Below, in pieces: positions 54,397 through 61,969 of a stretch of 64,000 nt of DNA. Each line of letters begins with the position of its first letter. Within the stretch, counting starts at the first letter, position 1. Source of the stretch: VGJJ01 sp964480705 (GTDB lineage: Archaea > Iainarchaeota > Iainarchaeia > Iainarchaeales > VGJJ01); NCBI GenBank assembly GCA_964480705.1, contig CAYZPC010000003.1:1-64000 (forward strand). Direction: 5' to 3'. The notes under the pieces are model-generated. The model made no database searches and was not told where the DNA came from. It worked only from the letters and a program-made list of their open reading frames with translations. The position numbers were made by a program, and so were the translations under genes.

Positions 54397-54960
54397 TTAT
54401 TTCTTTTGGTGCGCTGCCACGATGGCAGACATTTTTTCTCGCTCTTGTGTACTTGGTTTTTCGAGGAGTGTGTCCATTTTCCAGTATTTGTTCTCGTGGT
54501 ACGCGAGGGGTTTTGCATCCGTTGTGCGTGCGTCGAGAACCTTTCCTAAAAAGAGCGTTTTGTCTCCCGCGGTAATGGTTTGAATAACCTCTACTTCGGC
54601 TTGCAGCGCGGCTCCTTCCACTAATGGAAGTTTTGTTTTTTCTCCGGCTGTGAATGCGACTCCCATTTCCTTGAGTGCATCAATCTTGTTTGTGCTTTTT
54701 CCTGAGCTTCCTCCCGCGATGGATGAAATCCAATTTTGGTCTTCGGCTGCAATACTCACTCCGAATTTTTTGGTTTTCAAAATATTTTCAGCCGTGGCTT
54801 TCGTGTGTCCGACAGAAATGAGAATGTGTGCGGGCGTGTACGATACTAAGTACGTCCACTCTGCAGCCATAATATTTGGCCCGTGCGGCCCATCGCTCGT
54901 GATGAGTCCCACATTCGTAATGAACTTTTGATGATAGTTGCTTCCCCAGGGGAAATCCAT
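54397..54960 (-). CDS. Flavin reductase-like domain protein
   Basis: 187 residues. The FMN-binding flavin-reductase-like fold is seen in FITNVGLITSDGPHGPNIMA, ILISVGHTKATAENILKTKK, FGVSIAA and the late KTLFLGKVLDARTTD. Members reduce flavin with NAD(P)H or act as small FMN proteins; which one is unclear. A TATA-like box near 54975-54984 precedes the ATG on the coding strand. The gene converges on the copper regulator. Confidence 0.85.
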   Translation of the reverse strand: MDFPWGSNYHQKFITNVGLITSDGPHGPNIMAAEWTYLVSYTPAHILISVGHTKATAENILKTKKFGVSIAAEDQNWISSIAGGSSGKSTNKIDALKEMGVAFTAGEKTKLPLVEGAALQAEVEVIQTITAGDKTLFLGKVLDARTTDAKPLAYHENKYWKMDTLLEKPSTQEREKMSAIVAAHQKK

Positions 54961-55086
54961 AGTTGATACCTCGCGTGTTAAATGTTCTATTTCAATAAGG
55001 ATATATCGGACGTACGATATTAAATATGGGCTAGTTGGCGGTTTCTGTCCATCGACTATAAATATAACTTCGTGTATAACATTTGT

Positions 55087-55287
55087 ATGACTGTTCTTTT
55101 GAAAGTGCGCAAGGTGGGCGGCTCCATGATGACGACTATTCCGGCGGAAGAAGTCAAGCGTCTCAATTTGGACTCCGGCGATACGCTGTCGGCAGAATTA
55201 AAACCGGTTAAGAAAGACATGTTTGGCGCGTTGAGGGGGAAGAAAATTGTATTCACACACGAAGACCGGTGGAATGACCGCGAATAA
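55087..55287 (+). CDS. vapB: AbrB-type antitoxin (VapB-like)
   Basis: 66 residues from the ATG at 55087, about 27 bases after a TATA-like CTATAAATATAA (55056-55067). The SpoVT/AbrB fold is seen in VLLKVRKVGGSMMTTIPAEE followed by VKRLNLDSGDTLSAEL. The C-terminal part (DMFGALRGKKIVFTHEDRWN) has the F-G-x-L-(R)GK pattern used to block VapC. It overlaps the toxin gene by 14 bases. Confidence 0.86.
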   Translation: MTVLLKVRKVGGSMMTTIPAEEVKRLNLDSGDTLSAELKPVKKDMFGALRGKKIVFTHEDRWNDRE

Positions 55288-55666
55288 TTATTTGATTGAC
55301 ACCTCTGCCTGGATTGAGTATTTTCAGGGCACTTCTCTCGGTCAACGAGTTCGGGATGTTTTGAATGACAAAAATTCTTCGTGTTTCACCATTGGAATCG
55401 TGTTAGCCGAATTGACCAGCACCCTCATTCGAAACGGTCACGATCCTGAACCATGCTGTGAACACATTCTCTCTATTTCAACTATTCTTGAACCCACACA
55501 TCGGGACTATTTGGACGCGGGAATCAAACACGCCGAGTTGAAAAAAACCGAAAATCGAATCAGTTACTCAGATGCCCTATTGCTCACATTGAGCGAAAAG
55601 CGAAAAATGAAAATCGTGAGTAAAGACGAACACTTGAAAGGGAAGAATACTGTGTTTTTACGATGA
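55274..55666 (+). CDS. vapC: VapC-type PIN-domain toxin
   Basis: 130 residues from the ATG at 55274, inside the antitoxin gene. PIN-domain acidic residues are in place: LIDTSAWIEYF (Asp), IVLAELTSTL (Glu), SYSDALLLTL (Asp) and VSKDEHLKG (Asp). VapC toxins cut tRNA or rRNA using Mg or Mn. Together with the AbrB-type protein this is a complete VapBC pair. The accessory region begins just after it. Confidence 0.92.
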   Translation: MTANNYLIDTSAWIEYFQGTSLGQRVRDVLNDKNSSCFTIGIVLAELTSTLIRNGHDPEPCCEHILSISTILEPTHRDYLDAGIKHAELKKTENRISYSDALLLTLSEKRKMKIVSKDEHLKGKNTVFLR

Positions 55667-55751
55667 TTCTTTTGTTAAAAATACACAGACAACCACAAAG
55701 ATTTTTATTAATCAATTGACTAATAGTAGAAATGGAAAATCGGGTGAATAA

Positions 55752-55991
55752 ATGAATGGCTGCAATAAATGGGCTACTGCTTTAGCAATTACGAATACGC
55801 TTTGGGTCATGTCAGTCATAATTCATCCATTTACTAAAAGTATTCTTTCAGGAAGCAAAAATATTTTTTTTGACACTAATTTAGCAAGCGGCACAGTATC
55901 ATTATTGATAGGTTTTTTGGTTTATTTTTTATTTGGCATTCTACTTAGCAAATTTCAAACAAAAATTTGGTTAAGTCCGAAATTTAATTAA
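55752..55991 (+). CDS. Small two-helix membrane protein
   Basis: 79 residues with two hydrophobic segments (WATALAITNTLWVMSVIIHP and TVSLLIGFLVYFLFGILLSK) and a short loop with charged residues. The base composition from here to about 60.4 kb is clearly more AT-rich than the core region. It precedes the 241-residue gene by 13 bases on the same strand, so they may be co-transcribed. No family recognised. Confidence 0.55.
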   Translation: MNGCNKWATALAITNTLWVMSVIIHPFTKSILSGSKNIFFDTNLASGTVSLLIGFLVYFLFGILLSKFQTKIWLSPKFN

Positions 55992-56004
55992 TGATGTGTG
56001 GAAT

Positions 56005-56730
56005 ATGAGTAGAAAAAATCCAAGTGATAATGTTTTCGAGGAATATCCGTCAGATAAACTTCCAGCTTCCATTTATGGGTCGCTTGAAAAACCAAGAGAA
56101 ATTTATTGCTTGGCAACATACTTGTATCCTGGTTATAGAGAAGAGGACCTTACTAAAAAATATCGCGCGGGAATATTTGCTGGATTAATTTTTGATGTCA
56201 GTTTTCATATTGAAATCATTAAACGAAAACTTGGCTATTCAAAAATAGATTATAAAAAAAGATTTAAGGAATCTTTAGAATTTCGAAAAAAATATGATGA
56301 AATTATGTCAGATGACTCATCTGAACTTTCACCAGAAAAACTTGAATATTTAATATCGGATGCTATTAACTTTAATCCGCTAAATTCGACTATTTACTCG
56401 CCTAACGAACTTTTATTTTGTAGAGAAACAAAATTTTCATATGGCTATTTTTTAGATCGGAATAGTGATACATCCGCACCTGGGAGTTCCTTTGAAAATG
56501 CAATAATCGCGCAATCAAAAGACCATTCAGAGGCAGTTCGTTTTTCATATGGCTATTTACTTAAGAAATACGATATTTTTAGTGCCAAAAGTTGGATACT
56601 CGAAAATAAGAGAACAATTCAGAAAGATGACACAGAAAAAAATTATGAAATTTACCAAATAATAAACGTAAAGTCCACGGATAGAAAACTCGTATTTTTC
56701 GATATAACAAATTGTATGGCCTCGAAATAA
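56005..56730 (+). CDS. Unrecognised 241-residue accessory protein
   Basis: Start taken at the ATG 56005 (GTG 55996 adds three residues). The protein is charged, with no signal peptide or membrane segment. A near-duplicate motif occurs twice, KFSYGYFLDR near residue 143 and RFSYGYLLKK near 179, suggesting an internal repeat. The N-terminal half is helical (IFAGLIFDVSFHIEIIKRKL). No catalytic motif can be named. Codons are AT-rich, unlike the core genes, which suggests transfer. Confidence 0.65.
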   Translation: MSRKNPSDNVFEEYPSDKLPASIYGSLEKPREIYCLATYLYPGYREEDLTKKYRAGIFAGLIFDVSFHIEIIKRKLGYSKIDYKKRFKESLEFRKKYDEIMSDDSSELSPEKLEYLISDAINFNPLNSTIYSPNELLFCRETKFSYGYFLDRNSDTSAPGSSFENAIIAQSKDHSEAVRFSYGYLLKKYDIFSAKSWILENKRTIQKDDTEKNYEIYQIINVKSTDRKLVFFDITNCMASK

Positions 56731-56797
56731 CCTAAAAAACGGTTAATTTTGCCTTTAGAGGTGTTTAAAATAAATAGTCCTTTTTCAGGGGTAATTT

Positions 56798-57484
56798 ATG
56801 GTCAAAATAAAACGGATTAGTGGTGGAAACTTTGATTTTGAAGAAGATCCAAACAACGCTCCAAAAATAACTGCTGAAGATAAAAATAAAATTGAACAGG
56901 GTTACCGTGAAGCGGATGAAATCAGGGCTAAAATGGAAACAAAGTTAAAAGAGACTGCTAAACTGAACTCGTGTATTTTCTATGATTGTTCAAAACAAGA
57001 AAAGTTAATTTCCTGTCCATATTGTCGTCATTTGTTTTGTAGTGACCACATCACACCAAAACCAACTATTGCAGCGCCATTTGATTACAAAGTTCCTGTT
57101 GATATTATTGAACAATGGAGAAACCCTAACGCACATCCATGTGGAAATTATACTAGTCGTGTAAAAGAGGCTGACAGATTAGGAAAAATAAGGGGGTGGG
57201 CAAATTATCCCTCTCCTCAAAAGTGGAATAAGAAAATGAAATTGCAATACGATACTTCTGAAAGAATTATTAAAAAAAGTTATAATCCTGTGAAAAACGA
57301 ATTAGATATTGATAATGAGAACTTTAGAAAAACTTATGAAGAAACTAAAAGGAATGAAAAGATTTGGAAAAATGAGGATAATCTATCGCCCAATTTTAAA
57401 GATTATGAAAAATACTTAATCATTATTGCGATAGTTGGTTCGTTAATAATAATTGTCCTTGGCGCACTAGGTATTATCAATTAA
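56798..57484 (+). CDS. AN1-like zinc finger protein with C-terminal membrane anchor
   Basis: 228 residues. Residues about 58-84 show an AN1-like zinc cluster: C-x4-C, then CPYC-x4-C-x2-H, with a later H-P-C near 112 that may complete it. Helical, charged segments surround it, and a single membrane helix closes the protein (YLIIIAIVGSLIIIVLGALG). The result is a zinc finger facing the cytoplasm, tethered to the membrane at its tail. A TATA-like TTTAAAATAAA near 56764-56774 is about 30 bases upstream. Role unknown. Confidence 0.72.
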   Translation: MVKIKRISGGNFDFEEDPNNAPKITAEDKNKIEQGYREADEIRAKMETKLKETAKLNSCIFYDCSKQEKLISCPYCRHLFCSDHITPKPTIAAPFDYKVPVDIIEQWRNPNAHPCGNYTSRVKEADRLGKIRGWANYPSPQKWNKKMKLQYDTSERIIKKSYNPVKNELDIDNENFRKTYEETKRNEKIWKNEDNLSPNFKDYEKYLIIIAIVGSLIIIVLGALGIIN

Positions 57485-57519
57485 GCAATATTATGATATT
57501 TTTTTATTTTCCTAGTAGT

Positions 57520-57737
57520 TTGCTCCAAAAACCTTTCTTGTTGGAAGTGACTGTGTAACTTCCCGCCGAGTCTGGGAAATATTTTTTTTCCGTTTTTCTT
57601 TTATCATTATGCATAGCAGTTACCCTGCGCAGGTATACTAGAAAAATTCCTGCTTCACAGAGAACTATCTGTCTCAAAGTTTATACGGGTAATGCCTAAA
57701 ATTCTTCAAAAGCCTAAATAGCCCGTTTTTGGAGCAA
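57520..57737. repeat. 13-bp perfect inverted repeat enclosing 192 bases
   Basis: TTGCTCCAAAAAC at 57520-57532 and its exact complement GTTTTTGGAGCAA at 57725-57737. The 57485-57770 gap has no gene I can support. The repeat could mark the ends of a small non-autonomous element or a long-range RNA stem. No flanking target duplication is visible. Confidence 0.45.
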
Positions 57738-57770
57738 TTATATTAAATCTTGAGCTAAAGGCATACTAGT

Positions 57771-58595
57771 ATGAGTTCTCCAAACGGGACAGGGATGCAC
57801 GAAATGGCAACTCCCGAACACGACAGATTACAGAAATGGTTTTCTAACATATTTACTGAATACGAAGAAAAAATTAGAAAAAGTTATTTATATTTTGATG
57901 ATGATTTCAGGCTAGAATGGGAATATCAAATAACATCTTGGGACAATAAAACCCCTGTCCGAAGCGCAGATTTTGTAATATTTTCAGGAAAAGAAATATC
58001 AGCCATTGTTGAAATAAAGCCTAACAACAAGTTTTTTTCAGTTGGAGGAACGATAAGGCAACTAAAAAACTATGAGCAACTACTAAAAGAAAAACTAATT
58101 AGAAATGAAACGCTATTAGTGGTTTTGGATGATGTTTCGGAAGAGGATGAAAAGGCATTCGAACAAGCCAATATTACTGTTTTAACCGTGAAAAAATGGG
58201 AAAAAGCTGATGAGGATGAAAGAATAGAAATTTTAACAAGCATAGCAAATCCAAATGAAGAAATTGAAGATTTCTTTTTTTTAGTAATATCTTGTATACC
58301 ATCTGGCTACGATAGTGAAAAGGAAATATTAGAATTATTTCACGCCGAGTCTAATAAAAATATAGAACATGTCGTTCAACAAGCACTTACCGCATTGGTT
58401 GCCAAAAATTATTTTGAAGTCGATACTAGCATTACGTGGGAATCAAAATTATCAAATAGACACTTTCACTTAACCTCTAAAGGCCTTAAAGTGTTCAATG
58501 TTGTTTTTGAAGAGTCAAATAGAAGTTTTCGAGAATTTTTTATTACCACGGTCGGTTATTATAATAAAAAATTCAAAGATATGTTTGAAGATTAA
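57771..58595 (+). CDS. PD-(D/E)XK nuclease-like protein with winged-helix tail
   Basis: 274 residues from the ATG at 57771, about 30 bases after a TATA-like TTATATTAAA. The N-terminal half has the nuclease core order: Glu in RLEWEYQITSW, Asp in RSADFVIF, E-I-K in SAIVEIKPNNK and Gln in TIRQLKNYEQLL, as in restriction-endonuclease-like folds with a conserved Gln on the following helix. Residues about 178-262 look like a winged helix (SEKEILELFH, VVQQALTALVAKNYFEV, RHFHLTSKGLKVF). It may be a DNA-cutting defence protein or a regulator with a nuclease-like domain. No methyltransferase partner is seen. Confidence 0.72.
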   Translation: MSSPNGTGMHEMATPEHDRLQKWFSNIFTEYEEKIRKSYLYFDDDFRLEWEYQITSWDNKTPVRSADFVIFSGKEISAIVEIKPNNKFFSVGGTIRQLKNYEQLLKEKLIRNETLLVVLDDVSEEDEKAFEQANITVLTVKKWEKADEDERIEILTSIANPNEEIEDFFFLVISCIPSGYDSEKEILELFHAESNKNIEHVVQQALTALVAKNYFEVDTSITWESKLSNRHFHLTSKGLKVFNVVFEESNRSFREFFITTVGYYNKKFKDMFED

Positions 58596-58667
58596 TTTAT
58601 AAAACTAAAAAATTGTAAACCAAGACTCCACAAAGAAAGAATATGCCTCCTAAAACGACGAATTTGA

Positions 58668-59015
58668 CTATTTTTTAAAGTTAAACGGCCAACTATTTGT
58701 TTTCTGTAAAAAATATCCAATTAATGGAAATAAGAATCCCCCAAAAAAATAAAGAAAAATATTTTTAAAAAAATTTTTAGGATGGCGATAAACCCACCCG
58801 CCCATCAAAATACCTAAATAACAATTAAAAAAAATAAAAAGGAGAAATAAAATACCGCCAATTTCGTCGGGAAGATTAAGCACAGCAATTATTCCCCAAA
58901 CTAATAATAAGCATAAAAAACTTGCAATACTTGCAACAAAGGTTGTTATTATTGGTGAATTTTCCACGTCTTTTTGGATAGTCTGATTAATTGTATGTAA
59001 GATTTTTGGAAACAC
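58668..59015 (-). CDS. Small membrane protein with three to four helices
   Basis: 115 residues with hydrophobic segments at about 23-48, 52-70 and 85-105 (TFVASIASFLCLLLVWGIIA, GGILFLLFIFFNCYLGILMG, FLYFFGGFLFPLIGYFL). The loops are basic (YRHPKNFFKN). It is transcribed against the nuclease-like gene, with 72 bases between. AT-rich like its neighbours. No family recognised. Confidence 0.6.
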   Translation of the reverse strand: MFPKILHTINQTIQKDVENSPIITTFVASIASFLCLLLVWGIIAVLNLPDEIGGILFLLFIFFNCYLGILMGGWVYRHPKNFFKNIFLYFFGGFLFPLIGYFLQKTNSWPFNFKK

Positions 59016-59165
59016 TATCTACCGAATTTATTTTTCTTTAAAAGTCTTACTCGACTTGAATTCATCGCTTATTATCACAGAAAATTGATTGATTCAGAAA
59101 ATATGCACCGGGGATGCGCGAGTGCGTGAAAACAATGTGCGCTATTTTTGTCTTTTCAAGGGCGT

Positions 59166-59214
59166 ATAACCTTATAGGATACCTAATCCTTTTTAGTAAT
59201 ATAACCCAATAGGA
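59166..59214 (+). promoter_or_regulatory. Promoter region with two imperfect 14-base direct repeats
   Basis: ATAACCTTATAGGA (59166-59179) and ATAACCCAATAGGA (59201-59214) match at 12 of 14 bases, 35 bases apart, just before the AbrB-like gene at 59224. A TATA-like TAATATAA lies between (59197-59204). They could be binding sites for that AbrB-like protein. Confidence 0.4.
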
Positions 59215-59223
59215 GATTTTCGT

Positions 59224-59418
59224 ATGCCAATCATCCAAGAACTTCGTTCAACCCCTAAAAAGGGAAAAACGACTTCCTACCACACAATAGCCATCCCCCA
59301 ACAATACATGAGACTATTAGGTTGGAAGAAAGGAACCGAACTAATCTGGCTTCCCGCCAAAGAAGAAAAAACTCTTTTAGTCAAAGAAATGCCGAAAGGA
59401 GACATGAATAATGACTGA
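59224..59418 (+). CDS. AbrB/SpoVT-like DNA-binding protein
   Basis: 64 residues. The swapped-hairpin fold is suggested by HTIAIPQQYMRLLGWKKGTE followed by LIWLPAKEEKTLLVKE. Such proteins act as dimeric repressors or antitoxins. Its stop overlaps the next start by eight bases (ATGACTGA), so the two are coupled. Two direct repeats upstream could be its operator. The partner gene does not look like a known toxin. Confidence 0.7.
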   Translation: MPIIQELRSTPKKGKTTSYHTIAIPQQYMRLLGWKKGTELIWLPAKEEKTLLVKEMPKGDMNND

Positions 59419-60208
59419 ACCTTTAATTGAGTCATCGGAGTTTGTCGAAATTGAAAAGGAAAGTTATCTTCGAGCAGATATTACTTTGAAATATGACCAT
59501 TTTCAACGAATAGCCGAAAAACCAGAGAATAAGGATTATCGCTTCAAGATTGTGGAATATCTTCAAAAGACTGAAACAGAAAAAATACCAATTAGAGAAC
59601 GACTATTTGTGATGGATGTTCACTCTGGAAAAACTTTTGGTTTCAAACAAGAAATAGGAGACGCCCCTTCAATACACGAAAAAAATGTCTTAACTTCAAA
59701 AGCAATGGCTGAATTAGACGAAGTACTTGGTAATGCGACAGGTACGCGAGAAGAATATAAAAAAAATATTTATGATTCTTGGTACGAGGAAATATTTCAG
59801 AACGCGAATTTTAATTTACCAACTACACTTAAGGGTGTAGAAGAATCTCTTGATTCATGGGCACGGGTTGTTTTAGAGGATTTCGAAATTGAAGAACCTG
59901 ACAAATTTACCGTTGAAGAAGTAAAAGCGATTTTACGGAGCAAAACTGCAAATTTGGAAACGATTAATATGATAAAAAGTCGAAATGAACAGCGCGATGC
60001 AAAAAGAAAAGAAATGAGAGAAGAATATGCCGAGAGACTTTTGAAGGATGAAAAATATGTTTTATGCAATACTAAACCATTGAAGATGGCGAGGCTACAA
60101 GAAATTCTGGAAGAAGATGATATTCAATTTTTTAGAAAAAGAGAAGATATTCCGTATATCATTGATAGAGTCGAGCAATTAAAGAAAGAAAGAAACAAAT
60201 TAGTCTAG
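59411..60208 (+). CDS. Unrecognised 265-residue charged protein
   Basis: Starts inside the end of the AbrB-like gene. It is strongly charged and mostly helical, with a coiled-coil-like C-terminal half (NMIKSRNEQRDAKRKEMREE, IIDRVEQLKKERNK). The N-terminus has short beta strands (YLRADITLKYDHFQ, ERLFVMDVHSGKTFGFKQ). No signal peptide, membrane helix or catalytic motif is seen. Coupling to an AbrB-like protein suggests joint control of element copy number or maintenance, but that is a guess. Confidence 0.65.
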   Translation: MTEPLIESSEFVEIEKESYLRADITLKYDHFQRIAEKPENKDYRFKIVEYLQKTETEKIPIRERLFVMDVHSGKTFGFKQEIGDAPSIHEKNVLTSKAMAELDEVLGNATGTREEYKKNIYDSWYEEIFQNANFNLPTTLKGVEESLDSWARVVLEDFEIEEPDKFTVEEVKAILRSKTANLETINMIKSRNEQRDAKRKEMREEYAERLLKDEKYVLCNTKPLKMARLQEILEEDDIQFFRKREDIPYIIDRVEQLKKERNKLV

Positions 60209-60215
60209 ACTAATT

Positions 60216-60440
60216 CTACCTTTTTGGTCGCTTCAAATAGAAAACATTTTGAATAATTTTAATCGAAGTAATTATTGCGCTCACGTGAACCTGTTCAACC
60301 GGGTTAATCGCGACTACTTCCCAACCGTTTGAGCCTAATTCGTTCAGTTTGTCCAAATCTTTTTTGGAAACGCCTGCAAAAACTCCGTTGTTCAATCGGT
60401 GCTGACCAACGAATGCTGTATATTCCCAATTATTAACCAT
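60216..60440 (-). CDS. DUF4177-like small protein
   Basis: 74 residues from the ATG at 60440; the ORF could start at 60461. The pattern WEYTAFVG, LDKLNELGSNGWEVVAINPV and FYLKRPKR matches the small DUF4177 fold (strand, helix with LN-x-LG-x2-GWE, strands). The function of the family is unknown. It converges with the 265-residue gene with a 7-base gap. Confidence 0.68.
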   Translation of the reverse strand: MVNNWEYTAFVGQHRLNNGVFAGVSKKDLDKLNELGSNGWEVVAINPVEQVHVSAIITSIKIIQNVFYLKRPKR

Positions 60441-60481
60441 CAACCATTCACCGAATATCAATTAACATATTCAAATAGCGC

Positions 60482-61498
60482 TTATTTATTCATTTTATTC
60501 TCCTGCTCATCCAAAACCATGAATCTTTCTGCTAACCATCCACCGAAATAACTACTTCTCCCCGTCTTCCGAGATATTCTCGCGAGAACATACTTCCCAT
60601 TCTTCATGAACTGCTCACGCTCATCCTTAAACATCTCGAATGCTTCATCAACTTCCTTATTCCGTTGCCGAATCTGAACGCTGGAAGAATATTCCGCGGG
60701 CTTCTCGTCTTCGGGCGTAATGAATGAGCCATCGAACCCAACCAAACCCTTTCGGATGCCTTCCTTCCATTCGATAGACTTCTTCTCGTAGGCATCTCGA
60801 ATCGTTTTGGATGGAAGAATGTCCTTCCATAAATCAACGCGGCGCTCTTTGAAAGCATTCGGATTAACGGAGTCGGGTTGCCTCACGCGGAACTTCCATC
60901 GATAAATCTCTCCCGAATCATTCGAATCAAGAAGATATGGAACATAGTTGGAGATGCCTTGCTCTCTATCGGGGCGTTGGACTTCGACCACCGCGTGTAA
61001 TAGTTCTCGAATTTGTTTGTCTATTCGATTAAACTTTGGGTATGTGAGGAAAATATAGTTTCGGAATACTCTCCCCGTTGAAAAGAGTCGGAGCGCGTTA
61101 ATGTTCTTTCTCGTCATCGAGTCGCGAGAGTTAAGGAAAGTTTGGGGTTCTTCTAATACGAACGCCGAGCCGATGGGATGATTCTTGGAGAGCATGGTTT
61201 GGAAGTCTTTCATTCCATAAATGACGTGGTCGATATTGAAGCGAGTGTTTCCGTTCGTGTCGCGGTCTAATACTTCGGCGAATCGCATGGCGAGCGTGGA
61301 TTTACCATAACCCGTTTTCCCTACCACGGCCACGAGGCAATCTTCCTCGTGATAGTGAATCTTTCGATAAGCCCAATATAGGAAAGGGGCTTTCCGTATC
61401 TCGGGAGGAATCCTTGACTTTATTTCTTCTTCGGGTTTAATGTTTCCTTGAACATCGGCTTCAATAACGTGGTCGGGGGCTTCGAAGATTTTTTCCAT
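60482..61498 (-). CDS. P-loop ATPase of mobile-element type (Zot/FtsK-like)
   Basis: 338 residues. Walker A is VVGKTGYGKSTLAM near residue 60; Walker B is SAFVLEEPQTFLNSRD near 112, with a following SMTRKNINALRLFSTGRVFRN segment that resembles the arginine and sensor region of Zot-like and virion-assembly ATPases. The C-terminal third is charged and helical. Such ATPases help package or move DNA in archaeal and bacterial viruses and plasmids. It is last in a minus-strand operon, 4 bases after the 154-residue gene. Confidence 0.75.
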   Translation of the reverse strand: MEKIFEAPDHVIEADVQGNIKPEEEIKSRIPPEIRKAPFLYWAYRKIHYHEEDCLVAVVGKTGYGKSTLAMRFAEVLDRDTNGNTRFNIDHVIYGMKDFQTMLSKNHPIGSAFVLEEPQTFLNSRDSMTRKNINALRLFSTGRVFRNYIFLTYPKFNRIDKQIRELLHAVVEVQRPDREQGISNYVPYLLDSNDSGEIYRWKFRVRQPDSVNPNAFKERRVDLWKDILPSKTIRDAYEKKSIEWKEGIRKGLVGFDGSFITPEDEKPAEYSSSVQIRQRNKEVDEAFEMFKDEREQFMKNGKYVLARISRKTGRSSYFGGWLAERFMVLDEQENKMNK

Positions 61499-61502
61499 TG
61501 AT

Positions 61503-61967
61503 TTAATCCTCCTTTGATGGTTGGGTTATTCCATACGCTGAAAGACCTTCTTCGGCTATTTCTCTGAACGATTCTTCGGGAGATAGTTGGAGTTGGTCGT
61601 AGCATGAGGCGAGAAGTTGCGCCCATAGGTTGTATGCGAAAAAATAGGTATAGTAATCCGCCCCACTTCGCTTTTCGTTAAGTTCCTGCACTCTGTTTAT
61701 TTTTTTTTGGATTAGCATTCGTGCTTTTAGATAATCCATTTCGATAAAACTTCCATTTATTGCATTGACTGTTTGGAGTTTCATGTATGGTCGATATGCG
61801 GAGAGTTGTCCATCCATCCATTCGATTAATCGTTTGAATTGCGAGTCTTGTTCTCTTGAACCGCTTGCTCCTTGATTCGCTGGGCTGAATAAATTAATGA
61901 TTTGTTGGTTTGCTCGGAGTATTTGGAGTCCGAGCGTTATTCTTGCGTTGTTGTTTTTGAAAGCCAT
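61503..61967 (-). CDS. Unrecognised 154-residue helical protein of the mobile element
   Basis: All-helical, with no membrane helix or signal peptide. Notable segments are RITLGLQILRANQQIINLFS, DYLKARMLIQKKINRVQELN and YYTYFFAYNLWAQLLASCYD. It lies between two P-loop ATPase genes in a tightly packed operon (gaps of 2 and 4 bases), so it probably works with one of them. No family recognised. Confidence 0.68.
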   Translation of the reverse strand: MAFKNNNARITLGLQILRANQQIINLFSPANQGASGSREQDSQFKRLIEWMDGQLSAYRPYMKLQTVNAINGSFIEMDYLKARMLIQKKINRVQELNEKRSGADYYTYFFAYNLWAQLLASCYDQLQLSPEESFREIAEEGLSAYGITQPSKED

Positions 61968-61969
61968 GA

